Shown here in pieces: positions 13,175 through 21,070 of a stretch of DNA of 25,549 nucleotides (position 1 is its first letter; the number at the start of each line of letters is the position of its first letter). The stretch spans positions 1 through 25,549 of the IMG/VR virus record IMGVR_UViG_3300044644_001414; one strand, written 5' to 3'. A model generated the notes under the pieces. That model worked only from the letters and a program-made list of their open reading frames with translations. It did no database searches and was not told the DNA's origin. The stretch is from a virus. The position numbers and the translations under genes are program-made.

Positions 13175-13516
13175 ATGTCCCAGACATGCCAGCAAGATCA
13201 CACCTTGCTCGATCAAAAGTTACACGCTCTCGTGATTACCTTGGAGAATCACGACGGCATAGCTTGGAACTCTCTGATGTCAGACCTTGAGGCTATCTAC
13301 AAGGCTGCAACTTCAGAGCACGACTTTCTCGTCAAAGGTTCTGCTCGATGCTCAGACCTTGCGGCCAAGTTTTTCTGGGCTGCTTTTCCACAGGTTGGAC
13401 GTTCACCCCAAGAAACCAACTTCCTAACGAACAACCGTACAGGATTGATCGCTGGAGCTTCCACGGCAATCGCCATCAGCGCAATGCAAGAGTTTCAACT
13501 TGGTAACTTCCAATGA
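13175..13516 (+). CDS. Unknown protein, 113 aa
   Basis: Start MSQTCQQDHTLLDQKLHALV at ATG 13175, 43 nt after the predicted transcript start; the frame is open further upstream but would include the promoter. The C-terminus is Ala-rich (LIAGASTAIAISAMQEF), possibly one membrane-associated or buried helix. ATGA overlap with the next gene. Confidence 0.7.
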   Translation: MSQTCQQDHTLLDQKLHALVITLENHDGIAWNSLMSDLEAIYKAATSEHDFLVKGSARCSDLAAKFFWAAFPQVGRSPQETNFLTNNRTGLIAGASTAIAISAMQEFQLGNFQ

Positions 13517-13905
13517 CAGCAACCATGACCAGAGCTGACAAGCTGACCCAGCAACTTCCCAGTCTGCGCAAAGAGCTTTGTAACCTGCTCCTCCAAGTCA
13601 AGAAGAATCAGGATTGGCGCAGCCTCCGCAAAGACTTTGCAAGTTACATAGCGGATGGCCCAGCCTACATCGACATCACCATTGGCTGCACCTTCGACTG
13701 GGAGGATGGCGAGATCACCTGGAACTATCAGACAGGTGATAACAGTTACACAGGTGGAGCCTATGGGCACCCGGAATGGTTTACAGCTTCTATCTTGAGC
13801 CGTAGCAACTGCAAGGAAATCGCGGATGACCTTATCAGTGACATCTCAAACCGTATAGCAGAACTTTCGTCTGGTTTCTTTCCATTTGGAGCTAACGATG
13901 CTTAA
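13513..13905 (+). CDS. Unknown phage protein, 130 aa
   Basis: N-terminal basic helix (ADKLTQQLPSLRKELCNLLLQVKKN), then a beta-rich domain, YIDITIGCTFDWEDGEITWNYQTGDN...GHPEWF. Proteins with this GxxxYIDxxIG...W.YQTGDN pattern occur in phages; I know no function. An 18-codon open frame (13898-13954) sits between it and the clamp gene. Confidence 0.72.
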   Translation: MTATMTRADKLTQQLPSLRKELCNLLLQVKKNQDWRSLRKDFASYIADGPAYIDITIGCTFDWEDGEITWNYQTGDNSYTGGAYGHPEWFTASILSRSNCKEIADDLISDISNRIAELSSGFFPFGANDA

Positions 13906-13950
13906 TCTTACTGTCACTGTGGCAACAGAAACCAACAACGGAGATGACCA

Positions 13951-14574
13951 ATGACCTTAGCTTCTTTGCCAGCGCAAATGCTGTATGTTGCAGCACAATT
14001 CGCCAGCGTTGATCCTGCTAAGCAAGTGCTTACAGGCATACTCGTCAGATCCGCAAAAGATGGTGGGATTCGGATTGACTCTACAGACGGACACAGAGCT
14101 TTCAATGTTACATGCCCAGACCCTGTTTTTCACTGCCGCAAGCCATTACTGCTAAACTCTAAGTCATTTATTAAAAGGATTCCTGATGCAAAAATAGTTG
14201 AAATTTGCAGCAAGAAGAATACCAACACAGCTACAATTCTTGGAGGAAAAAGTCCAGAGTCTACCTATATGATGTCTATTTTTTGGAGGTGGGAGCTTGA
14301 AGGGTTTGTGGGTGATCCAGCCACTAAATACCCTGACATTGACAAGTTGTGGCCTGACAGTTTCCACAATTCACCTAGTCAGTGCATTGGCTTCAATGCA
14401 GCTTTTATGATTGATTTCTGTTCGCAGGTTAAACGTTACTCATGGAACCAAGTTGTTAGAATGGAGTTCAATGGAGCAACAAATCCAATAGTGCTGACTT
14501 CAGCCATACATGATGACATGTTGAATGATGTAGTAATGCGTTACCTGCTTATGCCTGTGCAAATTCGGACATGA
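13951..14574 (+). CDS. DNA sliding-clamp (DnaN-like) protein, short form
   Basis: 207 residues. AAQFASVDPAKQVLTGILVR then IRIDSTDGHRAFNV (41-53) matches the first-domain signature of bacterial beta clamps (TGI ... TDGHRL). TKYPDIDKLWP (126-135) matches their Y/F-P-x-Y/I-x-x-L-x-P turn, and VVMRYLLMPVQIR (194-206) matches their C-terminal ending. DnaN has about 366 residues in three domains, so this clamp has room for two and may trimerise. It would tether a polymerase or other DNA enzyme. Confidence 0.68.
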   Translation: MTLASLPAQMLYVAAQFASVDPAKQVLTGILVRSAKDGGIRIDSTDGHRAFNVTCPDPVFHCRKPLLLNSKSFIKRIPDAKIVEICSKKNTNTATILGGKSPESTYMMSIFWRWELEGFVGDPATKYPDIDKLWPDSFHNSPSQCIGFNAAFMIDFCSQVKRYSWNQVVRMEFNGATNPIVLTSAIHDDMLNDVVMRYLLMPVQIRT

Positions 14575-14735
14575 AAACATCAAACGGCAAGAGTTACTGG
14601 CCCGACCAGCGAGACGTTCCTGACAGCAGGTACGGCAAATCGCCAAAGCCTGCAACTTGCACATGCACCCACAGCTTCACTTGTCGGGTTTGCCTGTCAA
14701 ATGCTCCAGCCTATTTCTTTACACCAAACAAATGA
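14571..14735 (+). CDS. Small Cys-rich protein, 54 aa
   Basis: MKTSNGKSYWPDQRDVPDSR..., with C-x-C and C-x2-C (TCTCTHSFTCRVC) that could bind one zinc ion. ATGA overlaps at both ends (14571-14574 and 14732-14735) tie it firmly into the operon despite its length. Confidence 0.68.
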   Translation: MKTSNGKSYWPDQRDVPDSRYGKSPKPATCTCTHSFTCRVCLSNAPAYFFTPNK

Positions 14736-14971
14736 GCCTGCCATTTATTTCACGTTGGACAAGACCTTGCTATGGTGTCTCTCACTTGAAGCAACCAAGT
14801 CGAAGGTATCATTTTACGATTCTGGAAAATACTGATGGCTCCGCTTATGGCTACATGGTTGACCGTGAATCTGACAAAGCTTTTACAGCGACAAGAGAGT
14901 GTTATGCTGTCAGCGTTGAAGTAGCCAAGAAGCAGCTTGAAGCCTGGGCTAAGCAACTTATTGCATTTTGA
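14732..14971 (+). CDS. Unknown protein, 79 aa
   Basis: Starts MSLPFISRWTRPCYGVSH at the ATGA overlap. YHFTILENTDGSAYGYMVDRE looks like a beta hairpin, followed by a helix EVAKKQLEAWAKQL. An upstream start at 14657 would overlap the Cys-rich gene in another frame and is not favoured. Confidence 0.68.
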   Translation: MSLPFISRWTRPCYGVSHLKQPSRRYHFTILENTDGSAYGYMVDRESDKAFTATRECYAVSVEVAKKQLEAWAKQLIAF

Positions 14972-14981
14972 GTTCAGAACC

Positions 14982-15413
14982 ATGAATCCATCACTTCAAC
15001 AGCTTGCAGATACTCTGCTTTGGTCGTCATCTGACATAGATACGCCGGATGATGACACTTCGCTTGATCAGTATTCAGTTCACGACATTGACACTGAATC
15101 ATTAAACAAACTGCACCAGAACTTCCAGGCATTTGTCACCAAGGCAGAGGCTGAGATCACCAAGATCAAAGGCTCTGATTGGAGTTCGATTGACGACTTC
15201 TATACAGGTTCCGCGTCTGGTGGCTTCTACCTTGAACATGATTACATCTTGACTGTCAACGGTCATGGTTGTGGCTTTTGGGAGAAGTCTGACTGGGAGC
15301 CTGAAGTTGGCAAGATTCTCACAGACCTTGCGCGTCAAGAGAAGGAGATTCACTGTTTCACCGACCATATAGATCATGGTCGGAATGGCAAAGTTTACGT
15401 CGAGTTCGGCTGA
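14982..15413 (+). CDS. Conserved phage protein, 143 aa
   Basis: Acidic N-terminal half, then a domain with GGFYLEHDYILTVNGHGCGFWEKSDW and KILTDLARQEKEIHCF. This HDxxLTxNGHGxGFW pattern is widespread in phage and plasmid proteins; function is unknown to me. Start at ATG 14982 rather than 14937, which would overlap the previous gene. TGATG overlap with the next gene. Confidence 0.75.
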   Translation: MNPSLQQLADTLLWSSSDIDTPDDDTSLDQYSVHDIDTESLNKLHQNFQAFVTKAEAEITKIKGSDWSSIDDFYTGSASGGFYLEHDYILTVNGHGCGFWEKSDWEPEVGKILTDLARQEKEIHCFTDHIDHGRNGKVYVEFG

Positions 15414-15697
15414 TGACAGTTTGCAAACTTAGCGATGCTGGACGTGCAATGCTCTGGCGAGACTATCAAGCCTATGGCTATGGCCTGTCAGACCTTGCAC
15501 GATGGAGCCTGTCCAAGGTGTTTGGTCCAATCGCTCATTGGCCTTCAGACCTTACACTTGGCCAGATAGAAGATGCTCACGCTGCAACAGGCAGGGAGAT
15601 TGCTGATAACTTCACCACAATACTAAGCCTTCCAGAGCTTGCGGCCCCTTACACATTCAACGAAAGCGCAGTCCCCGACGCTACAGGTTTCTACTGA
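15413..15697 (+). CDS. Unknown protein, 94 aa
   Basis: Starts MTVCKLSDAGRAMLWRDYQAYGYGLSDLARWSLSK; mostly helical with aromatic residues. ATG overlaps the previous TGA. No family recognised. Confidence 0.7.
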   Translation: MTVCKLSDAGRAMLWRDYQAYGYGLSDLARWSLSKVFGPIAHWPSDLTLGQIEDAHAATGREIADNFTTILSLPELAAPYTFNESAVPDATGFY

Positions 15698-15698
15698 A

Positions 15699-16100
15699 AT
15701 GCACAAGCATAGACTTTCGGCTGAACGCTTTAGCGAAGTTCCCGGAGAACCAAGTGAGACCTATGTAACGACATCTGATGATTCATCGCACTTGCATGGA
15801 CTCGCTCTGGGCCTCCATGCAAAAGGCTACAAGAGTATTATGATTGAACTTAATCACATGCCTTACGAACCCAACACGCTGCCTCATCCAGATTGGCGCT
15901 GGGAAGGTGCAATGGCTGGACCTGACGGCTTCAATGGTCGAGCTTACATCGCAAACGTTGCACAAGATCCGCGGGGTCAGCTATGGGTGTTCACCCGAGC
16001 TGGACGTTACAGAGTCCACCGTGAAGAGTTTGCACGCAAGACGATCAGCAGCATGTTCCTGCAGGGACTGCCGCTCACACTCCTGCCGGCAGACAACTGA
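15699..16100 (+). CDS. Unknown protein, 133 aa
   Basis: ATG one base after the previous stop. MHKHRLSAERFSEVPGEPS start, then GLHAKGYKSIMIELNHM and a beta-rich C-terminal half (QLWVFTRAGRYRVHREEF). No family recognised. Last gene before a GC-rich gap. Confidence 0.7.
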   Translation: MHKHRLSAERFSEVPGEPSETYVTTSDDSSHLHGLALGLHAKGYKSIMIELNHMPYEPNTLPHPDWRWEGAMAGPDGFNGRAYIANVAQDPRGQLWVFTRAGRYRVHREEFARKTISSMFLQGLPLTLLPADN

Positions 16101-16252
16101 CCCTGGACCCTGCAGGGCCGCCAGTGCCACCCAGGAGCCTCGTGCTGGCCCGCTCGGACCTTGAATGGTCAATGGCAGGCTCTGCACCCTGCAGGCCCCT
16201 TCCAGCCGATCTTGCTCTTTAGGGTATTCATGTCCTGAACCTTACACTTATC
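16101..16252 (+). other. GC-rich intergenic region with CCTGCAGG palindromes
   Basis: No gene. CCTGCAGG at 16109-16116 and 16188-16195, with a third inside the previous gene (16058-16065). GGGCC and GGCCC, and GCCAG and CTGGC, can pair around 16115-16152. The stretch is much richer in G and C than its flanks. The end (16240-16252) is the CCTTACACTTATC leader of the next gene. Confidence 0.5.
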
Positions 16253-16765
16253 ATGCCAAAACCCAGAGATCCAAGACAGCTCACAAAAAAAGAGACAGTC
16301 GAGAGGCTACAAGCTGCCAAGAACTACCTTTACAACAAAGATCGCATTGCTTACTTGAGGGCTAATGTTGTCTACACACCAAGTAACTACAATCCTGAAT
16401 GTGATAGCAGCTACTATGCTGCACCTAAGCTTGCTGCCGCTGACATGCACAGGTTGGCAGATGATGCCCTGTCACTTGTTGATTACAACTGGCGAGATGA
16501 TGCCAGATTCAAGAGGGCCAATGCTGCACAGTTTGTAGGCTGGTGCTTTGGACATGGCGCGGTTATTGGTGAGACTGTCCAGCTTGTCTTCTATGCTTGG
16601 AAGCGGCCAGATTGTGCGGTGATTGCACAGCCTAGAGCTACGAAGTTTGCAACGCTATGGCTTGGCACTTGGCACCATGCACCAGTCATTGCTTGGACTG
16701 CAAATAATCCCATTACCAAGCCTAGCGTCAACTTTCTCCCCCAATACTCTGATCTTATCAAGTGA
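16253..16765 (+). CDS. Unknown protein, 170 aa
   Basis: MPKPRDPRQLTKKETVERLQAA basic start; middle with FVGWCFGHGAVIGE and QLVFYAWKRPDC. No Shine-Dalgarno; CCTTACACTTATC immediately precedes the ATG. No family recognised. Confidence 0.7.
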   Translation: MPKPRDPRQLTKKETVERLQAAKNYLYNKDRIAYLRANVVYTPSNYNPECDSSYYAAPKLAAADMHRLADDALSLVDYNWRDDARFKRANAAQFVGWCFGHGAVIGETVQLVFYAWKRPDCAVIAQPRATKFATLWLGTWHHAPVIAWTANNPITKPSVNFLPQYSDLIK

Positions 16766-17292
16766 GAAATCTGCTTCTTGAAGTTCGCAATGTCCGTCGT
16801 TGTGAAGGTGGTCACACATGCAACCTTGTTGCCAATGGTCGCAAGGTTGCATTTATTGGACCTGACATCTTCGAGTGGTCAAGTCACTCGGTCAAGGTTG
16901 ACGTTATCGAGTGGTTCGCTGCAAAGAGGGGCATGAAGATTGAACCTCCCAAGCCAGAAAGGTTAAAGGATGGCTGGGAGTCCAAGGTTCCAGAATACAA
17001 GCATGATGAGAAAGAGCAGCAGGTGGAGAAAGCCATACTTAAGTGGACAGGCTTTTACGTTAAAGCTTATGAGATCAAGGAAAGATGCAAGAAGTTTGCA
17101 GTTGCCATTTCTTCACATGCTGAGATCTACCAGTGGCCAGTTTCAGTCAAGTCGCTTGAACGTTACGGGTTGACTGCTAACATGAAGAACGAAGGATTAC
17201 ACCTTGCCAATGATCTCTCAATGGAAGAGATTGCCAAGATGCTGGAAGCAAGCTTAAACAATGGAGCTTCCGCTAAGATTGTTGAACTTTAG
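16762..17292 (+). CDS. Unknown protein, 176 aa
   Basis: GTG start in a GTGA overlap with the previous stop. N-terminal beta part (LLLEVRNVRRCEGGHTCNLVANGRKVAFIG), then a Lys/Glu-rich middle and a helical end (DLSMEEIAKMLEASLNNG). No family recognised. Confidence 0.7.
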   Translation: MRNLLLEVRNVRRCEGGHTCNLVANGRKVAFIGPDIFEWSSHSVKVDVIEWFAAKRGMKIEPPKPERLKDGWESKVPEYKHDEKEQQVEKAILKWTGFYVKAYEIKERCKKFAVAISSHAEIYQWPVSVKSLERYGLTANMKNEGLHLANDLSMEEIAKMLEASLNNGASAKIVEL

Positions 17293-17473
17293 TCCAGGCT
17301 GGACATTACAGCCGGCCAGTGGGGTTAGTTTACAGGAAGCCGCAGAGTTCACTGTTACTTTTCGCTAACTTCGCAGCGGCTTTGACTTGCATACAGGAAG
17401 CCCGCGTGCTATAATCGGCACAGCTGGAGAGGTTGTATCTTCAGCTCATTCTACACTTTACACCCTACGTCTT
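17293..17473 (+). promoter_or_regulatory. Promoter and hairpin leader, copy 1
   Basis: Extended -10 TGC-TATAAT (17410-17415) preceded by ATACAGGAAG. Expected start near 17422, where AGCTGGAGA (17422-17430) pairs with TCTTCAGCT (17438-17446) around loop GGTTGTA: nine pairs, one G-U. Upstream, AAGCCGC/GCGGCTT flank about 32 nt, and GTCCA-GGC-TGGAC follows the previous gene, so transcription may end there. The leader then runs CTACACTTTACACCC to ATG 17474. Confidence 0.75.
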
Positions 17474-17617
17474 ATGGCTAGCGCACGTTGCAAGCTGGTT
17501 GAGCTTGTTGAAGAAGGCGCGTTGACTTGGGAGGTTGTCGCCCGAGAGTTCATAGCCTTCAACAGCGAAGACGACTGCCAAGACGTACTTGATACGTTGA
17601 CTGACAACGACAGCTAA
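17474..17617 (+). CDS. Small phage protein, 47 aa
   Basis: MASARCKLVELVEEGALTW start and FIAFNSEDDCQDVL end. It resembles a recurrent phage/bacterial family of about 45-60 residues with a 'LVEEG ... SEDD...' pattern; role unknown. First gene after promoter copy 1. Confidence 0.7.
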   Translation: MASARCKLVELVEEGALTWEVVAREFIAFNSEDDCQDVLDTLTDNDS

Positions 17618-17639
17618 TTCAATTACACACTTTACACTT

Positions 17640-17924
17640 ATGGCTACCCGACTCACATCGGACTACATCGGCATCTGCGTTCAAGTAAGTTTCAAGCTTG
17701 ACCGCAATGGCAACACCAAAGCCACTGCAAAGTACAAGCGTGACAGCAGCACAACTTACGGGCTGTCGCTTCAGACCAAAGATCCACTGGAAATACTTGC
17801 AGCTTGGATGACCAAGTTTACTGGCAGGGACTCCCAAGGCTTCACCGCTGACTTCAAGGTTGTAGCTCGTGGTGGCGACCACCAAGGTTACTACTACGTT
17901 CTTGTTCCTACACACTACAACTAG
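17640..17924 (+). CDS. Unknown beta-rich protein, 94 aa
   Basis: MATRLTSDYIGICVQVSFKLDRNG..., with paired strands and an ending GYYYVLVPTHYN. The start follows ACACACTTTACACTT directly, without a Shine-Dalgarno. No family recognised. Confidence 0.68.
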   Translation: MATRLTSDYIGICVQVSFKLDRNGNTKATAKYKRDSSTTYGLSLQTKDPLEILAAWMTKFTGRDSQGFTADFKVVARGGDHQGYYYVLVPTHYN

Positions 17925-17926
17925 CC

Positions 17927-18106
17927 ATGTTCATTCGTGCATTTTCTGCAGCTTGCAGTGCAATCGCTATAGGCTGCCTTGTTGGAGGTTCTATTGTATT
18001 TTTTACGGTTGACCTTCAGAACAAAACAACTACTTGCGAACATCCAGCCGTAGAGTCTTCATTTAGGACCCTGTTTGGTAATGTCAAAACTTGCCGGAGG
18101 CCGTGA
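17927..18106 (+). CDS. Small membrane protein, 59 aa
   Basis: MFIRAFSAACSAIAIGCLVG..., one hydrophobic segment from about residue 5 to 28 (AIAIGCLVGGSIVFFTV), then a polar tail with two Cys. Likely a single-pass inner-membrane protein, or a signal anchor. It starts 2 nt after the previous stop and its stop overlaps the next ATG (TGATG). Function unknown. Confidence 0.65.
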   Translation: MFIRAFSAACSAIAIGCLVGGSIVFFTVDLQNKTTTCEHPAVESSFRTLFGNVKTCRRP

Positions 18107-18273
18107 TGACATTCCAGACAGCTAAGAAGTTATTTGATGAACGTTTCAGGTTTGACCCAGACGATAAACCTGAAGCCTGTCAAGCATGGTGCGTCTTCAT
18201 TGACAGCTTGCACCGTGAAGGCAGGATCACAGACCAGCAAGTTCGATCTTGGCACAATCCATTTCACACCTGA
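18106..18273 (+). CDS. Small phage protein, 55 aa
   Basis: MTFQTAKKLFDERFRFDPDD ... WCVFIDSLHREGRITDQQVRSW. The pattern 'F...F...DK.A...A(W/F)..F.D.L...G.IT..Q...W' is common in small phage proteins; function unknown. GGAGG lies 5 nt before ATG 18106, one of the few ribosome sites here. Confidence 0.72.
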   Translation: MTFQTAKKLFDERFRFDPDDKPEACQAWCVFIDSLHREGRITDQQVRSWHNPFHT

Positions 18274-18278
18274 AAGTC

Positions 18279-18872
18279 ATGTCTGAAACATTTGAGATTG
18301 ATGGTTACACCATCAAAATTGAGCAAGACCACGACCCTGTTAATCCAAGAACTGAATACGACAATGTTGGCAAGATGGTTTGCTGGCACAGTCACTACAG
18401 CCTTGGAGATGAGCAGCCTACACGCTCTCCTGACGAGTATCTGCATTACATGATGTGGGAGCGAGAGCACAGGTTACGTGGTAAGTGGGTTCCCGACGAC
18501 ATCAAAGAAAAAGACTTACAGGCTTACATTGACAAGCACTTTGTCGTTCTACCACTTTACTTGTACGACCATAGTGGTCTGTCAATGAGCACTGGACCTT
18601 TTGGTTGTCCATGGGACAGTGGACAGGTTGGATTCATATACGTTGAAAGTGAAAGCAAGGAGTATGACGATCTTGAGGCTGGGTTAAAAGGCGAAGTTGA
18701 AACTTACAATCAATACCTACAGGGAGATGTTTGGGGATACATCATCGAAGCATCAGATGGTGAGGTTCTTGACTCTTGTTGGGGGTTTTATGGATTCAAC
18801 TATTGCAAGTCAGAAGCAAAGCACATTGTTTCTGGCTACCCCAAACAGCTTATACTTTGCGCTGTGGCTTAA
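18279..18872 (+). CDS. Conserved phage protein, 197 aa
   Basis: Contains VNPRTEYDNVGKMVCWHSHYSLGD..., then VLPLYLYDHSGLSMSTGPFG, CPWDSGQVGFIYV and GDVWGYII. This arrangement (NPR..DN.G.MVCWH, LYLYDHSG, CPWDSGQVG, GDV.G) is widely conserved in phages and plasmids, with no known function to my knowledge. Start ATG 18279 follows the previous stop by 5 nt. Confidence 0.82.
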   Translation: MSETFEIDGYTIKIEQDHDPVNPRTEYDNVGKMVCWHSHYSLGDEQPTRSPDEYLHYMMWEREHRLRGKWVPDDIKEKDLQAYIDKHFVVLPLYLYDHSGLSMSTGPFGCPWDSGQVGFIYVESESKEYDDLEAGLKGEVETYNQYLQGDVWGYIIEASDGEVLDSCWGFYGFNYCKSEAKHIVSGYPKQLILCAVA

Positions 18873-18875
18873 ACC

Positions 18876-19415
18876 ATGAAAACAAAACAACCAAGTTACT
18901 GGTGTGTTGCCAACATTGGTGACGCTGACCCATTAGAGCATGGAGGCAATTTCGTGCTAGTTGACAGGACAGGAGTTTACAATCCTGTACTGCTGATCCT
19001 AGGCGTTCACGAGCAGTACGTTGCACCTGAGTGCAAGCATACGCTGCACCATGTTGAGCTGGAACCTTGCATTAGGGCGACAAAGGCTGAGCCTTCCAGC
19101 CAGAAACTTGTCGGTCTATCAACAAACAAGTTTCATCCTTACAGCCTGGAGTGGTTTGGTGATCCCGAGAGCTTAAAAGCAATTGCCAGCTACGTTGGCA
19201 GGCCAGTTGACAGCTTGATAGATAGCTTTCTTGCATCTTGTCCAGTGGAGCGTGCATTTGCATACGATGCAGTTGCAAGCTACCATGGACTGGAAAACTT
19301 TGATGGATCACCTCAAGCCTTGAACCCTGAAAAGGCAAAGCTGCTCGCTTACACCATGCAGGCTCAGATCGAGGAGTCTGCAACTTGGCATCAGGGTTAC
19401 GGAGTTACTCAATGA
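18876..19415 (+). CDS. Conserved phage protein, 179 aa
   Basis: C-terminal half WFGDPESLKAIASYVGRPVDSLID ... PVERAFAYDAVASYHGLENFDGSP fits a family repeatedly found in phages near the preceding gene's family; function unknown. N-terminal half is beta-rich (NFVLVDRTGVYNPVLLIL). ATGA overlap with the next gene. Confidence 0.75.
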   Translation: MKTKQPSYWCVANIGDADPLEHGGNFVLVDRTGVYNPVLLILGVHEQYVAPECKHTLHHVELEPCIRATKAEPSSQKLVGLSTNKFHPYSLEWFGDPESLKAIASYVGRPVDSLIDSFLASCPVERAFAYDAVASYHGLENFDGSPQALNPEKAKLLAYTMQAQIEESATWHQGYGVTQ

Positions 19416-19663
19416 GCTACCCTAAAGACTTCAAGTGGCTGCGTGCCCTTCACAGGGCAACGTTCTACGACAAACGAACCGATCTTAAATTTGAGATCAT
19501 AAACAATCCGGCCAAGTCCAGCACAGATGACAAGTTCATCTACAAGTGCTTTGACAGCAGCGGTAGGCTGCTGTTTGATCGAAGGATCAACTTTGCTATT
19601 GCAATGGTTGCAGTTAATAGCTGGAATGGCGAACCTGAAGTCCAGGAGGTTGCGCCGAGATAG
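19412..19663 (+). CDS. Unknown small protein, 83 aa
   Basis: MSYPKDFKWLRALHRATFYD; beta-rich centre (KFIYKCFDSSGRLLFDRRI) then a helix (FAIAMVAVNSW). Start at the ATGA overlap rather than 19385. Last gene before promoter copy 2; GCCGG/CCGGC (19684-19712) downstream could be a weak terminator. Confidence 0.68.
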   Translation: MSYPKDFKWLRALHRATFYDKRTDLKFEIINNPAKSSTDDKFIYKCFDSSGRLLFDRRINFAIAMVAVNSWNGEPEVQEVAPR

Positions 19664-19741
19664 ATCAAGCTTTGCAGGTTATGGCCGGTCGGAGTCCACA
19701 GCTTTGGCCGGCTTCTTACTGGCAGATCAGCAGCAACTTCA

Positions 19742-19859
19742 CTGTTAAGCATTGTTTATCTTACAGGATTTTCACTGGCTTACAGGAAACGTGTGTGCTA
19801 TAATACGGGTGCTGGAGAGGTTGTAGCCAAACCAGCGTTTTACCTTACAGGTTACAGCT
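19742..19859 (+). promoter_or_regulatory. Promoter and hairpin leader, copy 2
   Basis: 85 nt (19742-19826) match 23467-23551 at 72 positions without gaps. Extended -10 TGC-TATAAT (19799-19804) with CTTACAGG upstream. GCTGG (19811-19815) pairs with CCAGC (19832-19836) from the expected start. Then TTACCTTACAGGTTACAGCT leads to ATG 19860. Confidence 0.78.
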
Positions 19860-20219
19860 ATGCAATGCTACACTGACTACTCTGATCTCAAGAAACAGGA
19901 CCACGCAACTTACAAGTTGATTGTCAGACTTGGCAACTCCGGCACATACGCTGGAGGTGACATGCGACAGGGTAACTGGTTCATCGCAAACAATCCATAC
20001 TTTGTAACCGAAGCTCAGTGGCGCATCATTGCACTTCGCATGTTGTCCTATGACAACCTCAAAGGCAAGACGCTGCCGCAAGTGATCGAGAGCTTCTACT
20101 ACGAACAGCGGACCATCAAGATTGGCGACGAGACCCTGCAAGTTCCCAGTGGCAGCATCTTTGGCTACATGCAGGGAATGTTCATGCGTATTGATGCAGA
20201 AGGCAACATCAACACTTGA
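19860..20219 (+). CDS. Unknown protein, 119 aa
   Basis: MQCYTDYSDLKKQDHATYKL...; contains GGDMRQGNWFIANNPYFVTEAQW. First gene of a new transcript from promoter copy 2. No family recognised. Confidence 0.7.
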   Translation: MQCYTDYSDLKKQDHATYKLIVRLGNSGTYAGGDMRQGNWFIANNPYFVTEAQWRIIALRMLSYDNLKGKTLPQVIESFYYEQRTIKIGDETLQVPSGSIFGYMQGMFMRIDAEGNINT

Positions 20220-20256
20220 GCTTTGACCGCACTCTTTCAACCTACCACTTCACACC

Positions 20257-20454
20257 ATGGCAACTTACAAGACTGTACTCTTTAAGTTCAACGGCAACAA
20301 CCGTACACTTGAACGAGGCCTGACCCTAGAGGAAGCTCAGGCAATCTGCAAGCACAGTGATTCCAGTCAGTCAACCTGCACCGACAGGGCAAGACTTGAC
20401 AGGTGGGGACGCAACAAGAACAACCCGTGGTTCATTGGTTACACGGAGGAGTGA
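20257..20454 (+). CDS. Small conserved phage protein, 65 aa
   Basis: RGLTLEEAQAICKHSDSSQSTC and a C-terminus PWFIGYTEE: the pattern 'GLTLEEAQ..C.....SS.T' with a WF.GYTE end is familiar from small phage proteins; function unknown. Leader ACCTACCACTTCACACC precedes the ATG. Confidence 0.75.
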   Translation: MATYKTVLFKFNGNNRTLERGLTLEEAQAICKHSDSSQSTCTDRARLDRWGRNKNNPWFIGYTEE

Positions 20455-20648
20455 TGGCTTACACCTTAACCCCTGACGAGCTGGAAGCTACGTGGGGCAG
20501 TCGTGAAAATGGCCACCCACTTTTTACACGTTCAGTCCACTACGCTGCAATGCTACGCGACAACTCTACACCTAAAGACTATTGGGTGTGGTTGTCTATA
20601 CGTTCAGGCTATGCGGTCTGGACACCGGAGACTGGCTGGCTTATTTGA
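20454..20648 (+). CDS. Unknown small protein, 64 aa
   Basis: MAYTLTPDELEATWGSRENG...; ends WTPETGWLI. ATG overlaps the previous TGA (TGATG). No family recognised. Confidence 0.68.
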   Translation: MAYTLTPDELEATWGSRENGHPLFTRSVHYAAMLRDNSTPKDYWVWLSIRSGYAVWTPETGWLI

Positions 20649-20654
20649 TTAAAG

Positions 20655-20688
20655 CTTGTATGTTTGCAAGAGTGCTGGAAACTTGCAA
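20655..20688 (+). ncRNA. Structured leader element, copy B
   Basis: AGCTTGTATG, then TTGCAAG (20664-20670), loop AGTGCTGGAAA, CTTGCAA (20682-20688): seven perfect pairs. It lies 22 nt before ATG 20711. Copy A at 21078-21102 has the same type of loop but a different, still perfect, stem. Probably a cis-acting mRNA element. Confidence 0.62.
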
Positions 20689-20710
20689 CCCTAAACTTAC
20701 TGAGGCTGTC

Positions 20711-21061
20711 ATGTTCAGAGTCCTTGCAAACAAAGGCTTCCAGATTACTTTTTCCAACGGATACGAAATAAGCTGTATGTTCGGAGCTGACAACTACGCT
20801 TCCAACAGAGACAGGTTTGGGCTTTTGGGTGGTAACACTCACAACGGTTCGGACTTGCAATCTAAAGATTGTGAGATTGCAATTTACAATCCTCAAGGCC
20901 GATGTCTTGAAGGTTGGCCCGACTGTCATTACGGTGTTGCAGGTTGGCAGACACCGGATCAGTTCGCAAACCTTGTAGCTTGGGTCATGCAACAGCGGCC
21001 CTCCCAGGCTGAAGTCTACAGCTTAATCGCTGCGGCATCTTCACCGGAAGATCACTTCTGA
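20711..21061 (+). CDS. Conserved small phage protein, 116 aa
   Basis: MFRVLANKGFQITFSNGYEISCMFGADNY: the KGFxIxFxNG(W/Y)xxSxxxGxxNY opening is common in phage proteins, followed by CEIAIYNPQGRCLEG and GWQTPDQFANLVAWV (helix). Function unknown. ATG 20711 is preferred over 20660, because 20660 lies inside the structured leader element. Confidence 0.75.
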   Translation: MFRVLANKGFQITFSNGYEISCMFGADNYASNRDRFGLLGGNTHNGSDLQSKDCEIAIYNPQGRCLEGWPDCHYGVAGWQTPDQFANLVAWVMQQRPSQAEVYSLIAAASSPEDHF

Positions 21062-21070
21062 CTTTATAGC

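Noticed and set aside
15981-16187. Minus-strand frame across the GC-rich gap
   Set aside because: It mostly shadows the end of the + strand gene, and the rest is GC-rich intergenic sequence with no ribosome site.
17383-17388. TTGACT as -35 box of promoter copy 1
   Set aside because: The spacing to TATAAT is 22 nt, and copies 2 and 3 lack it. The shared extended -10 explains the promoter better.
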